Source of the DNA: Rhodospirillaceae bacterium
GTDB lineage: Bacteria; Pseudomonadota; Alphaproteobacteria; Rhodospirillales; Rhodospirillaceae
NCBI GenBank assembly: GCA_029243545.1
Contig: JAQWRV010000006.1
Location: forward strand, 124,001 to 188,000
DNA: 64,000 bases
Direction of reading: 5' to 3'
The notes under the pieces were generated by a model, which searched no databases, had not been told where the DNA came from, and saw nothing but the letters and a program-made list of their open reading frames with translations. The position numbers and the translations under genes were made by a program. Shown piece after piece: positions 36,224 through 45,361 of this stretch. Positions within the stretch are counted from its first letter, which is position 1. The number at the start of each line of letters is the position of its first letter.

Positions 36224-38560
36224 CTAGTTTCTAAGCGGCTTGCCGGTGTCGAGCATGTGTTCCATGCGCGCCAACGTGCCGCCTGTCCGGGCGAGTTTCA
36301 TAAACACGGTGCGCTCGAGTTTAAGCATCTCTTTTTCAGTGAGCGTTTCCGTCATGTCTGTGTCGCCACCGGTTAGGACTTCAGACAGCCCTCCCGCAAC
36401 CACCTGATCGTGTGGTGTTGCCGTGCCTTTGAGCGCCAGGTCTTGCAGCGCCAATTGCATTGCCGCACGGCCGGTGGGTCCTGGCAAAACGAGTTCTTGT
36501 TCCTCGGGCGGTGCGTAATTCTCTGCCAGAGAGAGTGCCTTAGTTTTGGCGTCTGCAAGCAAACGATCCCGGTTCATGGTTATAGCGTCACTATCCCTGA
36601 ACAAACCCATCTCGGTCGCTTCCAAGGCCGACTTCGCGACTTGTGCGGTGCCAATCATCTCAAAAGCCTTGGCTACTGCCGGCATTGGTCCACGCGGGAG
36701 GCTAGGATGATTTTGCAAACGCAACAGCACCTCTTTACAGCCACCCCAGCCAGGAATGATGCCAACACCCACTTCTACTAGCCCTGTGTAGGTCTCAGCG
36801 TGTGCCTGAACCGCGTCAGCATGCAGAAGAATTTCGCATCCGCCGCCAAGGGCCATACCCGACGGCGCGGCAACAACCGGGAAAGGGGCCTGTTTGAGAG
36901 ACATATATGTCTTCTGGCCGTCTTCGATTTGACTTTCGATTTCGGGCCATAGAGCGATATTGGCCGCAAACAGGAAAAGACCCAGGTTAGCGCCAACGGA
37001 GAAGTTGGATCCTTCGTTGTAAATAACGAGTGCCTTCAGTGATTCACTGTTCTTTATAAGTTTGATCGTTTTCTTGTAGAGAGCCATGATATCTGGGTCG
37101 AGGCTGTTCATTTTCGATGTGAACTCAAAGCACAACACGCCGTCACCAATATCCCATACGGATGCAGATCCGTTCTTTAGGACGGATTCAGAGGCCAGCT
37201 TAACGTCTAATAGGCTGAGCACGCCGTCAGGACGTACGGCATCTACATAATCGCCTTGTGTTGTCAGATACTGGCGAACGCCGTTCTCCACCCGATAGAA
37301 CCCGCCTTTTTCTGCGGCGAGGGATAACATCGGCGGGGTTTCTATCCCGTCAGCTTTGAGTTTATTAGCAAGCCAGGCGGCACCCATTTGATCGGCTAAC
37401 TCGAACGGACCGTATGTCCAGCCGTATCCATCTTTCATGCCCGCATCGACGTCGACAATCGTGTCAGAAATTTCCGGTACGAGCGAGGCCGCATAAGGCA
37501 ACGCCTGCGACACAAGCCGCCAGGCGAATTGACCTCCCTTATCTTCATGTTCGACGAGCGCGCGCACACCACCTGCTTTAGACGCCTTAAGGCTCTCAAG
37601 AGTAGCTTTCTGAGACGGTGAATATGCGGCTGTTCTCAAATTAATGCTCTCCTTGACGCGTTTACCGTCGGATCGGTCTAAGCGATAAAAACCTCCAGGT
37701 CCTTTGCGGCCGATCCATCCGTTTGTCAGCATTGTTTGAACCACTTCGGGCTCTGAATGAATGTCGCGGTAGGGGTCGTCTTGTGGCAGGCGCTCCAGCA
37801 TGGATTCTGCAACGTGGGGCATAAGGTCGAGGCCGACTAAATCTAGTGTGCCAAAGAAGCCGGATTTGGGAATGCCAAACGGCCGGCTACCAATGGCATC
37901 AGCCTCATCGACCGTGAGATCAAGGTCCAAGGCCGCTGTCAGGCCCAACTGAAACCAATAAGTACCGATACGGTTGGCGACAAAGCCCGGCGTATCTTTG
38001 GCGTGAATGACGCCCTTGCCAAGGCGCATGTCGCAGAATGCATGGATAGCATCAACGGCTTCTTCTGTAGTTTTGTCAGACGCAACGATTTCCAGCAGGC
38101 GCATATAGCGTGGCGGGTTGAAAAAGTGCGTGATCATGAAATCGGGGACAAGGGCATCGTCCATTGCGTCGGTTAAATTTTTAAGCGGGATGGTTGATGT
38201 ATTGGAAGACAGCACTGCACCCGGCTTCTTCACCTTGCCTATCTTGGCGTAAAGATCTTGCTTGATGTCTAACCGCTCGATAACGGCTTCGACGATCCAA
38301 TCGCAGTCGGCCAGCCAGTCCATGTGGTCTTCAATATTTCCGGGTGTAACCAGCTTAGCAGCGCGTTTCGACATAAACGGTGCGGGTTCGGTCTTAAGCA
38401 TTTTCTTGATGGCATCTTCTGCAATGGCGTTCCGGTTAGCCGCATCGATAAGAACGATATCGAGAAGCACCACCGGAATCCCGGCATTGGCAATATGCGC
38501 TGCAATTCCGGCGCCCATAACACCGGCACCGATCACTGCTGCTTTTTTGATATCGGACAT
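36224..38560 (-). CDS. Bifunctional 3-hydroxyacyl-CoA dehydrogenase/enoyl-CoA hydratase (FadN-type order)
   Basis: A 778-residue enzyme for the second and third beta-oxidation steps. It begins with the NAD domain (AAVIGAGVMGAGIAAHIANA), then the two helical 3HCDH domains, and the enoyl-CoA hydratase domain lies at the C-terminus (GSNFSVGANLGLF, then APSGMALGGGCEILLHADAV). This order is that of Bacillus FadN and many alphaproteobacterial homologues, the reverse of FadB and FadJ. The ATG at 38560 is used: it overlaps the thiolase stop (TAATG), and the longer frame adds an unconserved Trp-rich stretch. Confidence 0.93.
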   Translation of the reverse strand: MSDIKKAAVIGAGVMGAGIAAHIANAGIPVVLLDIVLIDAANRNAIAEDAIKKMLKTEPAPFMSKRAAKLVTPGNIEDHMDWLADCDWIVEAVIERLDIKQDLYAKIGKVKKPGAVLSSNTSTIPLKNLTDAMDDALVPDFMITHFFNPPRYMRLLEIVASDKTTEEAVDAIHAFCDMRLGKGVIHAKDTPGFVANRIGTYWFQLGLTAALDLDLTVDEADAIGSRPFGIPKSGFFGTLDLVGLDLMPHVAESMLERLPQDDPYRDIHSEPEVVQTMLTNGWIGRKGPGGFYRLDRSDGKRVKESINLRTAAYSPSQKATLESLKASKAGGVRALVEHEDKGGQFAWRLVSQALPYAASLVPEISDTIVDVDAGMKDGYGWTYGPFELADQMGAAWLANKLKADGIETPPMLSLAAEKGGFYRVENGVRQYLTTQGDYVDAVRPDGVLSLLDVKLASESVLKNGSASVWDIGDGVLCFEFTSKMNSLDPDIMALYKKTIKLIKNSESLKALVIYNEGSNFSVGANLGLFLFAANIALWPEIESQIEDGQKTYMSLKQAPFPVVAAPSGMALGGGCEILLHADAVQAHAETYTGLVEVGVGIIPGWGGCKEVLLRLQNHPSLPRGPMPAVAKAFEMIGTAQVAKSALEATEMGLFRDSDAITMNRDRLLADAKTKALSLAENYAPPEEQELVLPGPTGRAAMQLALQDLALKGTATPHDQVVAGGLSEVLTGGDTDMTETLTEKEMLKLERTVFMKLARTGGTLARMEHMLDTGKPLRN

Positions 38561-39696
38561 TACAGCGCCTCCAAGATAGTCGCGATGCCCTGACCACCAC
38601 CAATGCATTGAGTTGCCAATGCGTATTTCTTGCCTTCCCGCCGCATGATCTGGGCTGCTTTGCCGGTGATGCGGGCACCTGTAGCACCAAGGGGATGACC
38701 AAGTGCTATAGCGCCGCCATCGATGTTGGTTTTGCTGAGGTCGACGCCAAGATCATGGATGACCGCGATGGATTGAGCGGCAAAGGCTTCGTTGAGCTCA
38801 ATGACATCCATATCGTCCAACTTTAGACCTGCACGGTCGAGCGCTTTGTTGGTGGCGTTGACCGGTCCAATGCCCATGATGTCTGGAGCGCAGCCTGCCA
38901 CGGCGATGGACTTGATGCGGGCTAATGGTTTGAGCCCATGCGTTTTAGCGTAGTCCTCTGTCGTGACAAGAACAGCTGCTGACCCGTCTGTAAGAGGTGA
39001 AGATGTTCCGGCGGTGACGGATCCGTTTTCGTCAAATGCAGGCTTAAGGTCTGCCAATATCTTTATAGTGGTGTCAGGGCGAATACAGCCATCCCTGTCG
39101 ACCACACCATTTCTGGATTCGATGGGTACAATCTCACCGTCAAAACGCCCTTCGCTCTGGGCGGCGGCCGCGCGCTCATGACTCTCAACCGCAAAGGCAT
39201 CCTGCTTCTCACGCGAAATATTATATTTATTAGCTAAATTTTCAGCCGTCTCGCCCATGCCCATATAGGCTGCATGTCCAGGGTTAACCAGCTTCGGATT
39301 AAGCATAGGGTTGAAGCCCGGCATGGGCACACGGGTCATGCTCTCAATCCCAGCACAGAGGAAGGCATCGCCCGTACCAAGAGAGATCGCGCCGGCAGCC
39401 ATATGAATGGCCTGCATCGACGAACCACAAAATCGGTTGACGGTTGTTCCGGCAACGCTGTTTGGCAGGTCCGCGAGGAAGCCAATGTTGCGGGCGACAT
39501 TCAAGCCTTGCTCACCCTCAGGAAATGCGCAGCCGACGATTAGATCCTCGACTGTGTTGGGATCAATTCCCGTTCGCTCCACAAGAGCTTTTACAACGGC
39601 AGCAGCCAAGTCATCAGGGCGAACGCGCGTCAGCGCTCCTTTGTTGGCGAGTGTCAAAGGCGAGCGTGCATAGCCTGCAATTACGGCACCGGTCAT
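38560..39696 (-). CDS. Acetyl-CoA acyltransferase (3-ketoacyl-CoA thiolase)
   Basis: A 378-residue thiolase (FadA-like) that cleaves 3-ketoacyl-CoA to acetyl-CoA. The acylated cysteine is C90 in VNRFCGSSMQAI; the base histidine lies in GGAIALGHPLGATGAR and the second cysteine in ATQCIGGGQG. It starts MTGAVIAGYARSP. Its ATG overlaps the MerR stop (ATGA), and its stop overlaps the bifunctional gene start, giving strict translational coupling. With that enzyme it probably forms the trifunctional complex. Confidence 0.94.
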   Translation of the reverse strand: MTGAVIAGYARSPLTLANKGALTRVRPDDLAAAVVKALVERTGIDPNTVEDLIVGCAFPEGEQGLNVARNIGFLADLPNSVAGTTVNRFCGSSMQAIHMAAGAISLGTGDAFLCAGIESMTRVPMPGFNPMLNPKLVNPGHAAYMGMGETAENLANKYNISREKQDAFAVESHERAAAAQSEGRFDGEIVPIESRNGVVDRDGCIRPDTTIKILADLKPAFDENGSVTAGTSSPLTDGSAAVLVTTEDYAKTHGLKPLARIKSIAVAGCAPDIMGIGPVNATNKALDRAGLKLDDMDVIELNEAFAAQSIAVIHDLGVDLSKTNIDGGAIALGHPLGATGARITGKAAQIMRREGKKYALATQCIGGGQGIATILEAL

Positions 39697-40181
39697 GAGT
39701 CCATCCTTTTCTGCGGAATACTTGATTGTTCATTTGTTCGTATGTTTTGAGAGGTTGCGTCGATCTCGACACCTTTTTGTGAAAGCCGGTTGGTGGCATC
39801 CAACTCAATCTGCTCCAGTTCTTCTAATGATGCTTCGATATCCAGCAATTTTGATCTTAAGTCGTCGGCGCGTTCACGGGCTTTGTGACGCACATGATGA
39901 AGTTGGCTGACGTGATCTGGGTCAGCTTCATATAAATCGAGATACTCGGCTATTTCACCAAGTGAAAAACCAAGCCGCTTGCCTCTCAAAATGAGGGCGA
40001 GACGCGCTCTATCCCGATAGGTGTATACGCGGGTAGAACCAGCTAATTGAGGGCGCAGCAATCCTCTGCTTTCATAAAACCGAATTGTACGTGCCGTTAC
40101 ACCCGCGTCTTCAGCGAGTTGGTTGGTGCTGTACAGAGGGTCTGGTTGCGCGCGGCCGCCAGTCTTTGCCAAGCTCGTCAT
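39693..40181 (-). CDS. MerR-family regulator of the fatty-acid operon
   Basis: A 162-residue regulator. The N-terminal winged helix-turn-helix is typical MerR: YSTNQLAEDAGVTARTIRFY, ESRGLLRPQLAGSTRVYTY and LGFSLGEIAEYLDLY. A C-terminal coiled coil (residues 85-140, with ERADDLRSKLLDIEASLEEL) should mediate dimerisation. There are no metal-binding cysteines, so it is not a metal sensor; a CoA-ester ligand is likely. It overlaps fadD and the thiolase by four bases each, so it sits inside the operon it presumably controls. MerR-type LiuR regulators govern fatty-acid and branched-chain catabolism in Proteobacteria. A candidate operator lies at 41976-41993. Confidence 0.9.
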   Translation of the reverse strand: MTSLAKTGGRAQPDPLYSTNQLAEDAGVTARTIRFYESRGLLRPQLAGSTRVYTYRDRARLALILRGKRLGFSLGEIAEYLDLYEADPDHVSQLHHVRHKARERADDLRSKLLDIEASLEELEQIELDATNRLSQKGVEIDATSQNIRTNEQSSIPQKRMDS

Positions 40182-41893
40182 GCTGTTGTCTCCGCTGATG
40201 ACTTTCTGTCCTTTTCTTCTGCCTTGAGTTCTTTCTTAGACAGTTTTCCGATGAGCGTTTTGGGTAATTCGTCACGGAATTCAACCAATGACGGCCGTTC
40301 TATGGCCGACAGGCGTTCTTTCAGAAAAGTATTGAGCTCTCTTTTTGTTAAACTAGCGCCTTCTCTTAGTTTGATGAACGCCTTTGGAGTTTGGCCACGA
40401 TACTTATCCTCGACACCTATAACGGTGACTTCTGCCACGGACGGATGTTCGTGAATGGATTCTTCGACGTTGCGTGGGTAAATGTTGTAGCCACTGGCAA
40501 TGATGATGTCTTTGAGCCGGTCTACTAAGAACACATAACCGTCTTCGTCGATGTACCCAATGTCTCCCGTCCGGAACAGGCCATCAATCATGGTTTTATC
40601 GGTTGCTTCTGGGTTTTCCCAATACCCCTTCATGACCTGTGGCCCATAGATGCAGACCTCACCTTTTTCTCCGATGGGCATCTTCTGAGTGGGGTCTTCG
40701 AGGGAGCGGATTGCAACATCCGTACCCGGCATTGGAATCCCAACAGACCCCGGCTTGTTTACTCCAACAGTAGGGTTTGTGGTGGCGACCGGGGAGGTCT
40801 CGCTCAGTCCATAGCCTTCCACGACGACGCACCCAGTAATCCGCTCAAATTCTTTCTTCACTTCGACGGGAAGGGGCGCACCACCTGAAATGCAAACCTT
40901 TATGGATGACAAATCGTATTTTTCTACGTCCGGAAACGTATTAATGGCAGTGAAGATGGTTGGGACCGCAGGAAAGAACGTGGGTTTCTTTTTGTCAATT
41001 GCGTGTAGGCAATCTTTAAGGTCAAAGCGCGGCAGCATGATGATTGACGCGCCGTACCGCAGAGGTGTCATCATTGCGACGGTCATCGCGAATACGTGAA
41101 AGAATGGTAACGCTGCTAGACAACTTTCGTTGTCTAGCTTCGCGTTATCATACCAAGACGCGACCTGCATGGCATTGGCGCTGACGTTAGCGTGGGTTAG
41201 CATCGCTGCTTTTGGTATTCCAGTTGTCCCACCGGTGTATTGCAGTACTGCCAAATCGTCATCGCAATTGATCTCAGCCGGTTCGAAAAAGGCGTCGTTT
41301 TCTATGAGGCATTCAAACCAGACCTGGCGATCGTCATCTTCCACTCTGGCCAAAGTCTTCCGGCGAAAGATATTAAACAATACAGCTTTGCGCCATGGCA
41401 GGACATCGCTCATGGAGCAGAGAATCAATTTCTCGATATTGTGTTTATCTACTGTTTCACGGGCCTTCGGATACATGGCATCCAAGTCCATGGTCACCAA
41501 CATACGCGGCCGGGAATCCTGAACGATATCGTCCAACTCGCGCGGTGTGTAAAGTGGATTGACGTTGACGACAATGCCGCCAATGAGCAGCGTCGCGTGA
41601 AACATGACGATGTAATAGGGCGTGTTGGGCAACATCAATGCCATGCGATCGCCTTTGCCAACGCCAAGGTCTTGCAAACCTTTCGCGGCACTACGGATCA
41701 TTTCGCCCGTTTCCCGGTAGGTCCACGTCCGGCCTAGAAACTCCATGCAAATTTTTTCGGGATAGGCGGCGATGCTGCGTTCCATGGCCGCGTAGGCGGG
41801 CTCTGATCCAATGGACATCTCCCAATCAGCAAAGTCCGGGTAGCTCGCCAACCAGGGCCGGTCAGAATTGGAAATGTGCGCTTTGCCGTCCAT
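40178..41893 (-). CDS. fadD: Long-chain fatty-acid--CoA ligase
   Basis: A 571-residue adenylate-forming ligase that activates fatty acids with ATP and CoA. The P-loop-like motif is LQYTGGTTGIPKAAML, a later motif is VVVEGYGLSETSPV, and the hinge region is RTGDIGYIDEDGYVFLVDRLKD. The C-terminal lysine lies in RDELPKTLIGKLSKKEL. The ATG at 41893 (MDGKAHISNS) is chosen because CACGGAG precedes it; the longer start at 41917 lacks a site. It is the first gene of the fad operon and overlaps merR by four bases. A near-palindrome about 85 bases upstream may be its operator. Confidence 0.95.
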   Translation of the reverse strand: MDGKAHISNSDRPWLASYPDFADWEMSIGSEPAYAAMERSIAAYPEKICMEFLGRTWTYRETGEMIRSAAKGLQDLGVGKGDRMALMLPNTPYYIVMFHATLLIGGIVVNVNPLYTPRELDDIVQDSRPRMLVTMDLDAMYPKARETVDKHNIEKLILCSMSDVLPWRKAVLFNIFRRKTLARVEDDDRQVWFECLIENDAFFEPAEINCDDDLAVLQYTGGTTGIPKAAMLTHANVSANAMQVASWYDNAKLDNESCLAALPFFHVFAMTVAMMTPLRYGASIIMLPRFDLKDCLHAIDKKKPTFFPAVPTIFTAINTFPDVEKYDLSSIKVCISGGAPLPVEVKKEFERITGCVVVEGYGLSETSPVATTNPTVGVNKPGSVGIPMPGTDVAIRSLEDPTQKMPIGEKGEVCIYGPQVMKGYWENPEATDKTMIDGLFRTGDIGYIDEDGYVFLVDRLKDIIIASGYNIYPRNVEESIHEHPSVAEVTVIGVEDKYRGQTPKAFIKLREGASLTKRELNTFLKERLSAIERPSLVEFRDELPKTLIGKLSKKELKAEEKDRKSSAETTA

Positions 41894-41975
41894 TGGAACT
41901 CCGTGATACGCAAACACCGCACGATTACGGTCTTCTTCTAAGTTAAGGAATTCGATTAGCAGTGCAATGAAGAAT

Positions 41976-41993
41976 AGTGACGTTAACGTTACT
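41976..41993 (-). promoter_or_regulatory. Candidate MerR (LiuR-like) operator upstream of fadD
   Basis: AGTGACGTTAACGTTACT is an 18-base inverted repeat with one mismatched pair (positions 41979/41990), centred between 41984 and 41985. It lies about 83 bases upstream of the fadD start and outside any gene. MerR regulators bind such palindromes between promoter elements. From memory, LiuR operators have an ACGT...ACGT core of the same kind. I could not place convincing -35 and -10 boxes around it. Confidence 0.6.
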
Positions 41994-42136
41994 TATTCGT
42001 TACGGGGCGTAATTCCAAATATATTTCATTAAGATTCAATGAGTTATGTTGTTGGGCCGCCACTGATTCAGCTGAGCCTGAACAGGAAATGAGCCTCTTA
42101 GTATAAAGCTGACGCCAGAGATAGAGAGTGAATACC

Positions 42137-42445
42137 CTACTGATCGAGCAGACTCGAGAGCTTCAAGGCTATGCCTTTGGAGCCGAAAACTTTCAGTTTC
42201 CCCATGGTGAACGCGACCATAGGGTTCAGTTCACCGACCATCAGCTTCTGTAAGTTCTCTGGAGATAGTACGAGCGTGGTTTCCGCTTCATCGTTATCTG
42301 GATTTGGCGTGACGATGACTGAGTCTCCGGTAGCATCGACCAGAATTTTCCCCTCGTCTTCCAAATCAAACAATACGGAATGGCCGAGTTCTCCTAGGGC
42401 CTCTGCGCGTGCCCGTACTTCGTCTACAATTTTACCAAATTCCAT
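42137..42445 (-). CDS. SCP2 sterol/lipid-transfer domain protein
   Basis: A 102-residue single SCP2 domain, the small bacterial form. The core VLFDLEDEGKILVDATGD and the C-terminal LVLSPENLQKLMVGELNPM and AFTMGKLKVFG follow the family pattern, including the hydrophobic C-terminal helix. These proteins bind fatty acyl chains or sterols in a tunnel and are often near acyl-CoA enzymes. It is upstream of fadD on the same strand but 243 nt away, with the candidate operator between, so it may be a separate unit. It is divergent from the serine hydrolase at 42631. Confidence 0.85.
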   Translation of the reverse strand: MEFGKIVDEVRARAEALGELGHSVLFDLEDEGKILVDATGDSVIVTPNPDNDEAETTLVLSPENLQKLMVGELNPMVAFTMGKLKVFGSKGIALKLSSLLDQ

Positions 42446-42630
42446 AATCTACTGGCCTGAGGTTTGTTTTCGGTATTTACGGCGAAGGTTGCGACGTATT
42501 GGAGTGCCGCCCAATAGCATAGGCATGGAAGGATGATGTTGGCGAGCACGCATTCTATATAACCCACCGCGCAATGGTCGATGAGGCTATAGCGATTGGT
42601 TCAAAGAACTAGCTCCGTTAGGGTCCGGCC

Positions 42631-43839
42631 ATGCGCATTCTGAAGTGGATTTTCATTGGTATAGGGGTCTTTATCTTGGCGCCGTTTGTGGCGTTCGCCG
42701 TCCTTTACGTTTTTGACCCGACATTCTATGGCCGTATGGCAACGGTCTTCACCATCGACCCGGTGAAAGATGTCGAATGGTATGAACCGTTAGAGCGGGT
42801 CTCCGGCAAGCCAGGCGTTCCGCTTCCGCGTGTTGACGAAAATGCCCGTACCATTTCAGAAGAGGGATGGTTAACGGCCTTAGACTATGCTGTCGCGACT
42901 GAGTCTGTGGCTTTGGTGGTCTGGCACAAGGGCGCTATTCAGTATGAATACTACGGCCCGGGATTTGACCGGACCTCACGGACTGATCCAGCGTCTATGC
43001 ACAAGTCCGTCGTCGCCTTGTTGGTCGGAGCAGCCATAGCGGATGGGACGCTGCCCTCTATTGATGAGCCGGCAGCGACATACCTGACCGAATGGGCTGA
43101 TGACGAAAGATCGTTGGTGACCATTCGCCATTTGCTTCAAATGACCAGCGGTATGTATCGCGACCCGTTCAGCCCCAGTCCGTTCGGCACGACCATGAAG
43201 TTGAACCTGGGAACAGAGATTAAAAACCTTACTTTAGAGCAGCCTTCCCGGCGGCCGCCTGGCGAGGAATTTGATTACAATAATTTCAACGCTCAAGCGC
43301 TCGGAATTCTTATGGAACGGGCGGCGGGGCAGCGCTATGTCACGGTCTTGTCAGAAAAGCTGTGGTCAAAACTCGGGGCCGGTGATGCTTATGTATGGCT
43401 CGACCATGAAGGCGGCATGCCAAGGACCTATTGTTGCCTGCATGCCACCGCTGAAGATTGGGTAAGGGTTGGGTTACTTCATCTCAACAAAGGGCAGGTC
43501 AACGGTGAACAAGTTCTGCCAAAGAACTGGATGGATGCCGTTGTAACGGGGTCAGAACACGGACCCAACTACGGTTATCAGACATGGCTTGGTACACCTT
43601 ATCGTGCACGCCGCGACTATGGGCCGTACGTTAGTGCTTATGTCCGTCATGATGAACCGTACGACGCCGATGACGTCATGTTCTTTGATGGTGCTGGCGG
43701 ACAGAGAGTCTACATTATTCCGTCATACGATATGGTTATCGTCAGAACAGGCACTGGCGGCATTGATTTCTCGGCCGGGTCGTTCCTTTGGGAAGATTCT
43801 GTTATTCCTAATGCGCTTATGCGCGGTGTGAAACCGTAA
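42631..43839 (+). CDS. Membrane-anchored serine hydrolase (class C beta-lactamase/NylB-like family)
   Basis: A 402-residue periplasm-facing hydrolase with an N-terminal anchor helix (residues 5-27, WIFIGIGVFILAPFVAF). Catalytic motifs are S122-M-H-K125, FDYNNFNAQ (complete YxN) and FDGAGGQRVYIIPSYDMVIV. With all three motifs intact, it is the paralogue in the window most likely to be active. It is closely related to the next gene at 43881, with which it shares the spacing of all motifs and the DPAT/DPVK...WYEP pattern near residue 45-52. Other paralogues are at 10258, 11505 and 59816. Substrate unknown; esters or small amides are typical. Confidence 0.88.
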   Translation: MRILKWIFIGIGVFILAPFVAFAVLYVFDPTFYGRMATVFTIDPVKDVEWYEPLERVSGKPGVPLPRVDENARTISEEGWLTALDYAVATESVALVVWHKGAIQYEYYGPGFDRTSRTDPASMHKSVVALLVGAAIADGTLPSIDEPAATYLTEWADDERSLVTIRHLLQMTSGMYRDPFSPSPFGTTMKLNLGTEIKNLTLEQPSRRPPGEEFDYNNFNAQALGILMERAAGQRYVTVLSEKLWSKLGAGDAYVWLDHEGGMPRTYCCLHATAEDWVRVGLLHLNKGQVNGEQVLPKNWMDAVVTGSEHGPNYGYQTWLGTPYRARRDYGPYVSAYVRHDEPYDADDVMFFDGAGGQRVYIIPSYDMVIVRTGTGGIDFSAGSFLWEDSVIPNALMRGVKP

Positions 43840-43880
43840 GGCTGAATTAACTAGTCTCACTAGAAAGATTTGTAGGGCCA

Positions 43881-45104
43881 ATGCACATAGTTAAACGCGT
43901 TCTCAAAGGTATCGTCATTCTCATAACCTTAGTCATGGTTGGCGGCGCAGCATTCCTGGCGTCGGACTGGCTATATTATAAACGGTTATTCACTTTTGAC
44001 CCGGCGACTTCCATGACCAATATGGATTGGTACGAACCGGTGGTCGAAGTCAAGGCGGGGACCCCTTCGATCATTCCGACCGCTCCGGTTGATGCGCGCA
44101 CGATTCCAAACGAAGCACTTGAAGCGGCTATAGATTTTGCTGTCGAGAATAAGTCAATGTCACTTCTCATCTGGCATCGTGGCGCGTTGCAACTGGAATG
44201 GTACGGTGAAGGGTTTGACGAAACGTCTTACATGGAGTCTGCTTCCATGCATAAGTCGGTGATGGCGCTGCTTTACGGAATTGCTATCGAAGAAGGCTTT
44301 ATTTCGTCAGTTGACGAGCCAGCATCACGGTATCTGACCGAATGGCAAAATGATCCACGGTCAAAAATCACCATACGCAATATGCTGCAGATGGCGCATG
44401 GGTTGAGTCGTGCGCCTGGAGGATTTAGCCCGCTGGGCGAAAATATGAAGCTTAGCTTAGGCACCTACTGGGGTGAGATCGCCTTGAGGGCGCAAGCCGA
44501 AGATCCACCGAATACGATATTTGCATACAGCAATCTAAACGCCCAGTTGCTTGGATTGGCCCTGCAGCGCGCTGTGGGAATGCCCTATGCGGAGTTTCTT
44601 GAAACCCGACTGTGGTCAAAGGTTGCGGAAAGTAGCGCCTGGGTTTGGCTTGATCGCCCAAACGGTCTAGCGAAGACATCTGGGTCACTTTTTACCCCGG
44701 CGCGGAACTGGTTGCGTCTCGGATTACTGCACCTCAACAAGGGCCGGGTTGGTGACGCACAAATCGTTTCGCGCGATTGGATCAAACAGGTAATCACACC
44801 GTCAAAGGCAAATCCTAACTACGGATTTCAAACCTGGTTGGGAACCGAATACACGCCAAAAAGAGACTATGGAAAAGGTGTCGCTGCCCACGTCCCTCAT
44901 TCCGAACCATTTCTGGCCGATGATCTCGTTTTCTTCGACGGATCTGGAGGTCAGAGGGTTTATGTCATAGCATCGGAAGACCTTGTGATCGTCCGTACGG
45001 GGCAGGGGGGTATGGATTTTCAGTCCGGCGCGTTCAAGTGGGACGAGTCGTTGCTACCCAACCTTGTGATCAAAGGTCTGCGCGGAGATGCATCTGAAGG
45101 TTAA
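43881..45104 (+). CDS. Membrane-anchored serine hydrolase (class C beta-lactamase/NylB-like family)
   Basis: A 407-residue tandem paralogue of the preceding gene, 41 nt downstream. It has an anchor helix (residues 10-28, GIVILITLVMVGGAAFLAS), the nucleophile S122-M-H-K125 at the same position as its neighbour, AYSNLNAQ as second motif and FDGSGGQRVYVIASEDLVIV as third. Both keep the YxN asparagine. Duplication followed by divergence is the simplest history. No DUF1838 or Rieske gene is adjacent here, unlike the other loci. The 257 bases after the stop (to 45361) hold no gene, terminator or repeat that I could recognise. Confidence 0.88.
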   Translation: MHIVKRVLKGIVILITLVMVGGAAFLASDWLYYKRLFTFDPATSMTNMDWYEPVVEVKAGTPSIIPTAPVDARTIPNEALEAAIDFAVENKSMSLLIWHRGALQLEWYGEGFDETSYMESASMHKSVMALLYGIAIEEGFISSVDEPASRYLTEWQNDPRSKITIRNMLQMAHGLSRAPGGFSPLGENMKLSLGTYWGEIALRAQAEDPPNTIFAYSNLNAQLLGLALQRAVGMPYAEFLETRLWSKVAESSAWVWLDRPNGLAKTSGSLFTPARNWLRLGLLHLNKGRVGDAQIVSRDWIKQVITPSKANPNYGFQTWLGTEYTPKRDYGKGVAAHVPHSEPFLADDLVFFDGSGGQRVYVIASEDLVIVRTGQGGMDFQSGAFKWDESLLPNLVIKGLRGDASEG

Positions 45105-45361
45105 CAGCCAGCGTTCAGCATCGAAGTTTTTGGGGTTCAAAACCAATCCATTCATCGGTCAAAGCCACTTAATCCGCGATTTCTATAGCATTCATTGAGC
45201 GGTTGTAGGAAACACTGATACTTGTCCAATGGTAAGGGGTCGGAACCGTGCGCGATCTCAAGGTCGAGATGCCTTCCGTGGTCAAACACCTACCGAGACG
45301 ATGTACCCTCGTCGTTATTAAGTTCGAACCCAAAACAGAATAGTTTGAAATCACAGTACCA

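Noticed and set aside
38560-38608. Upstream start for the bifunctional beta-oxidation enzyme
   Set aside because: The added residues are unconserved and lie inside the thiolase gene; the TAATG overlap start fits the family and the operon.
41240-41737. 165-codon plus-strand frame inside fadD
   Set aside because: It is antisense to a well-conserved ligase and shows no recognisable protein features.
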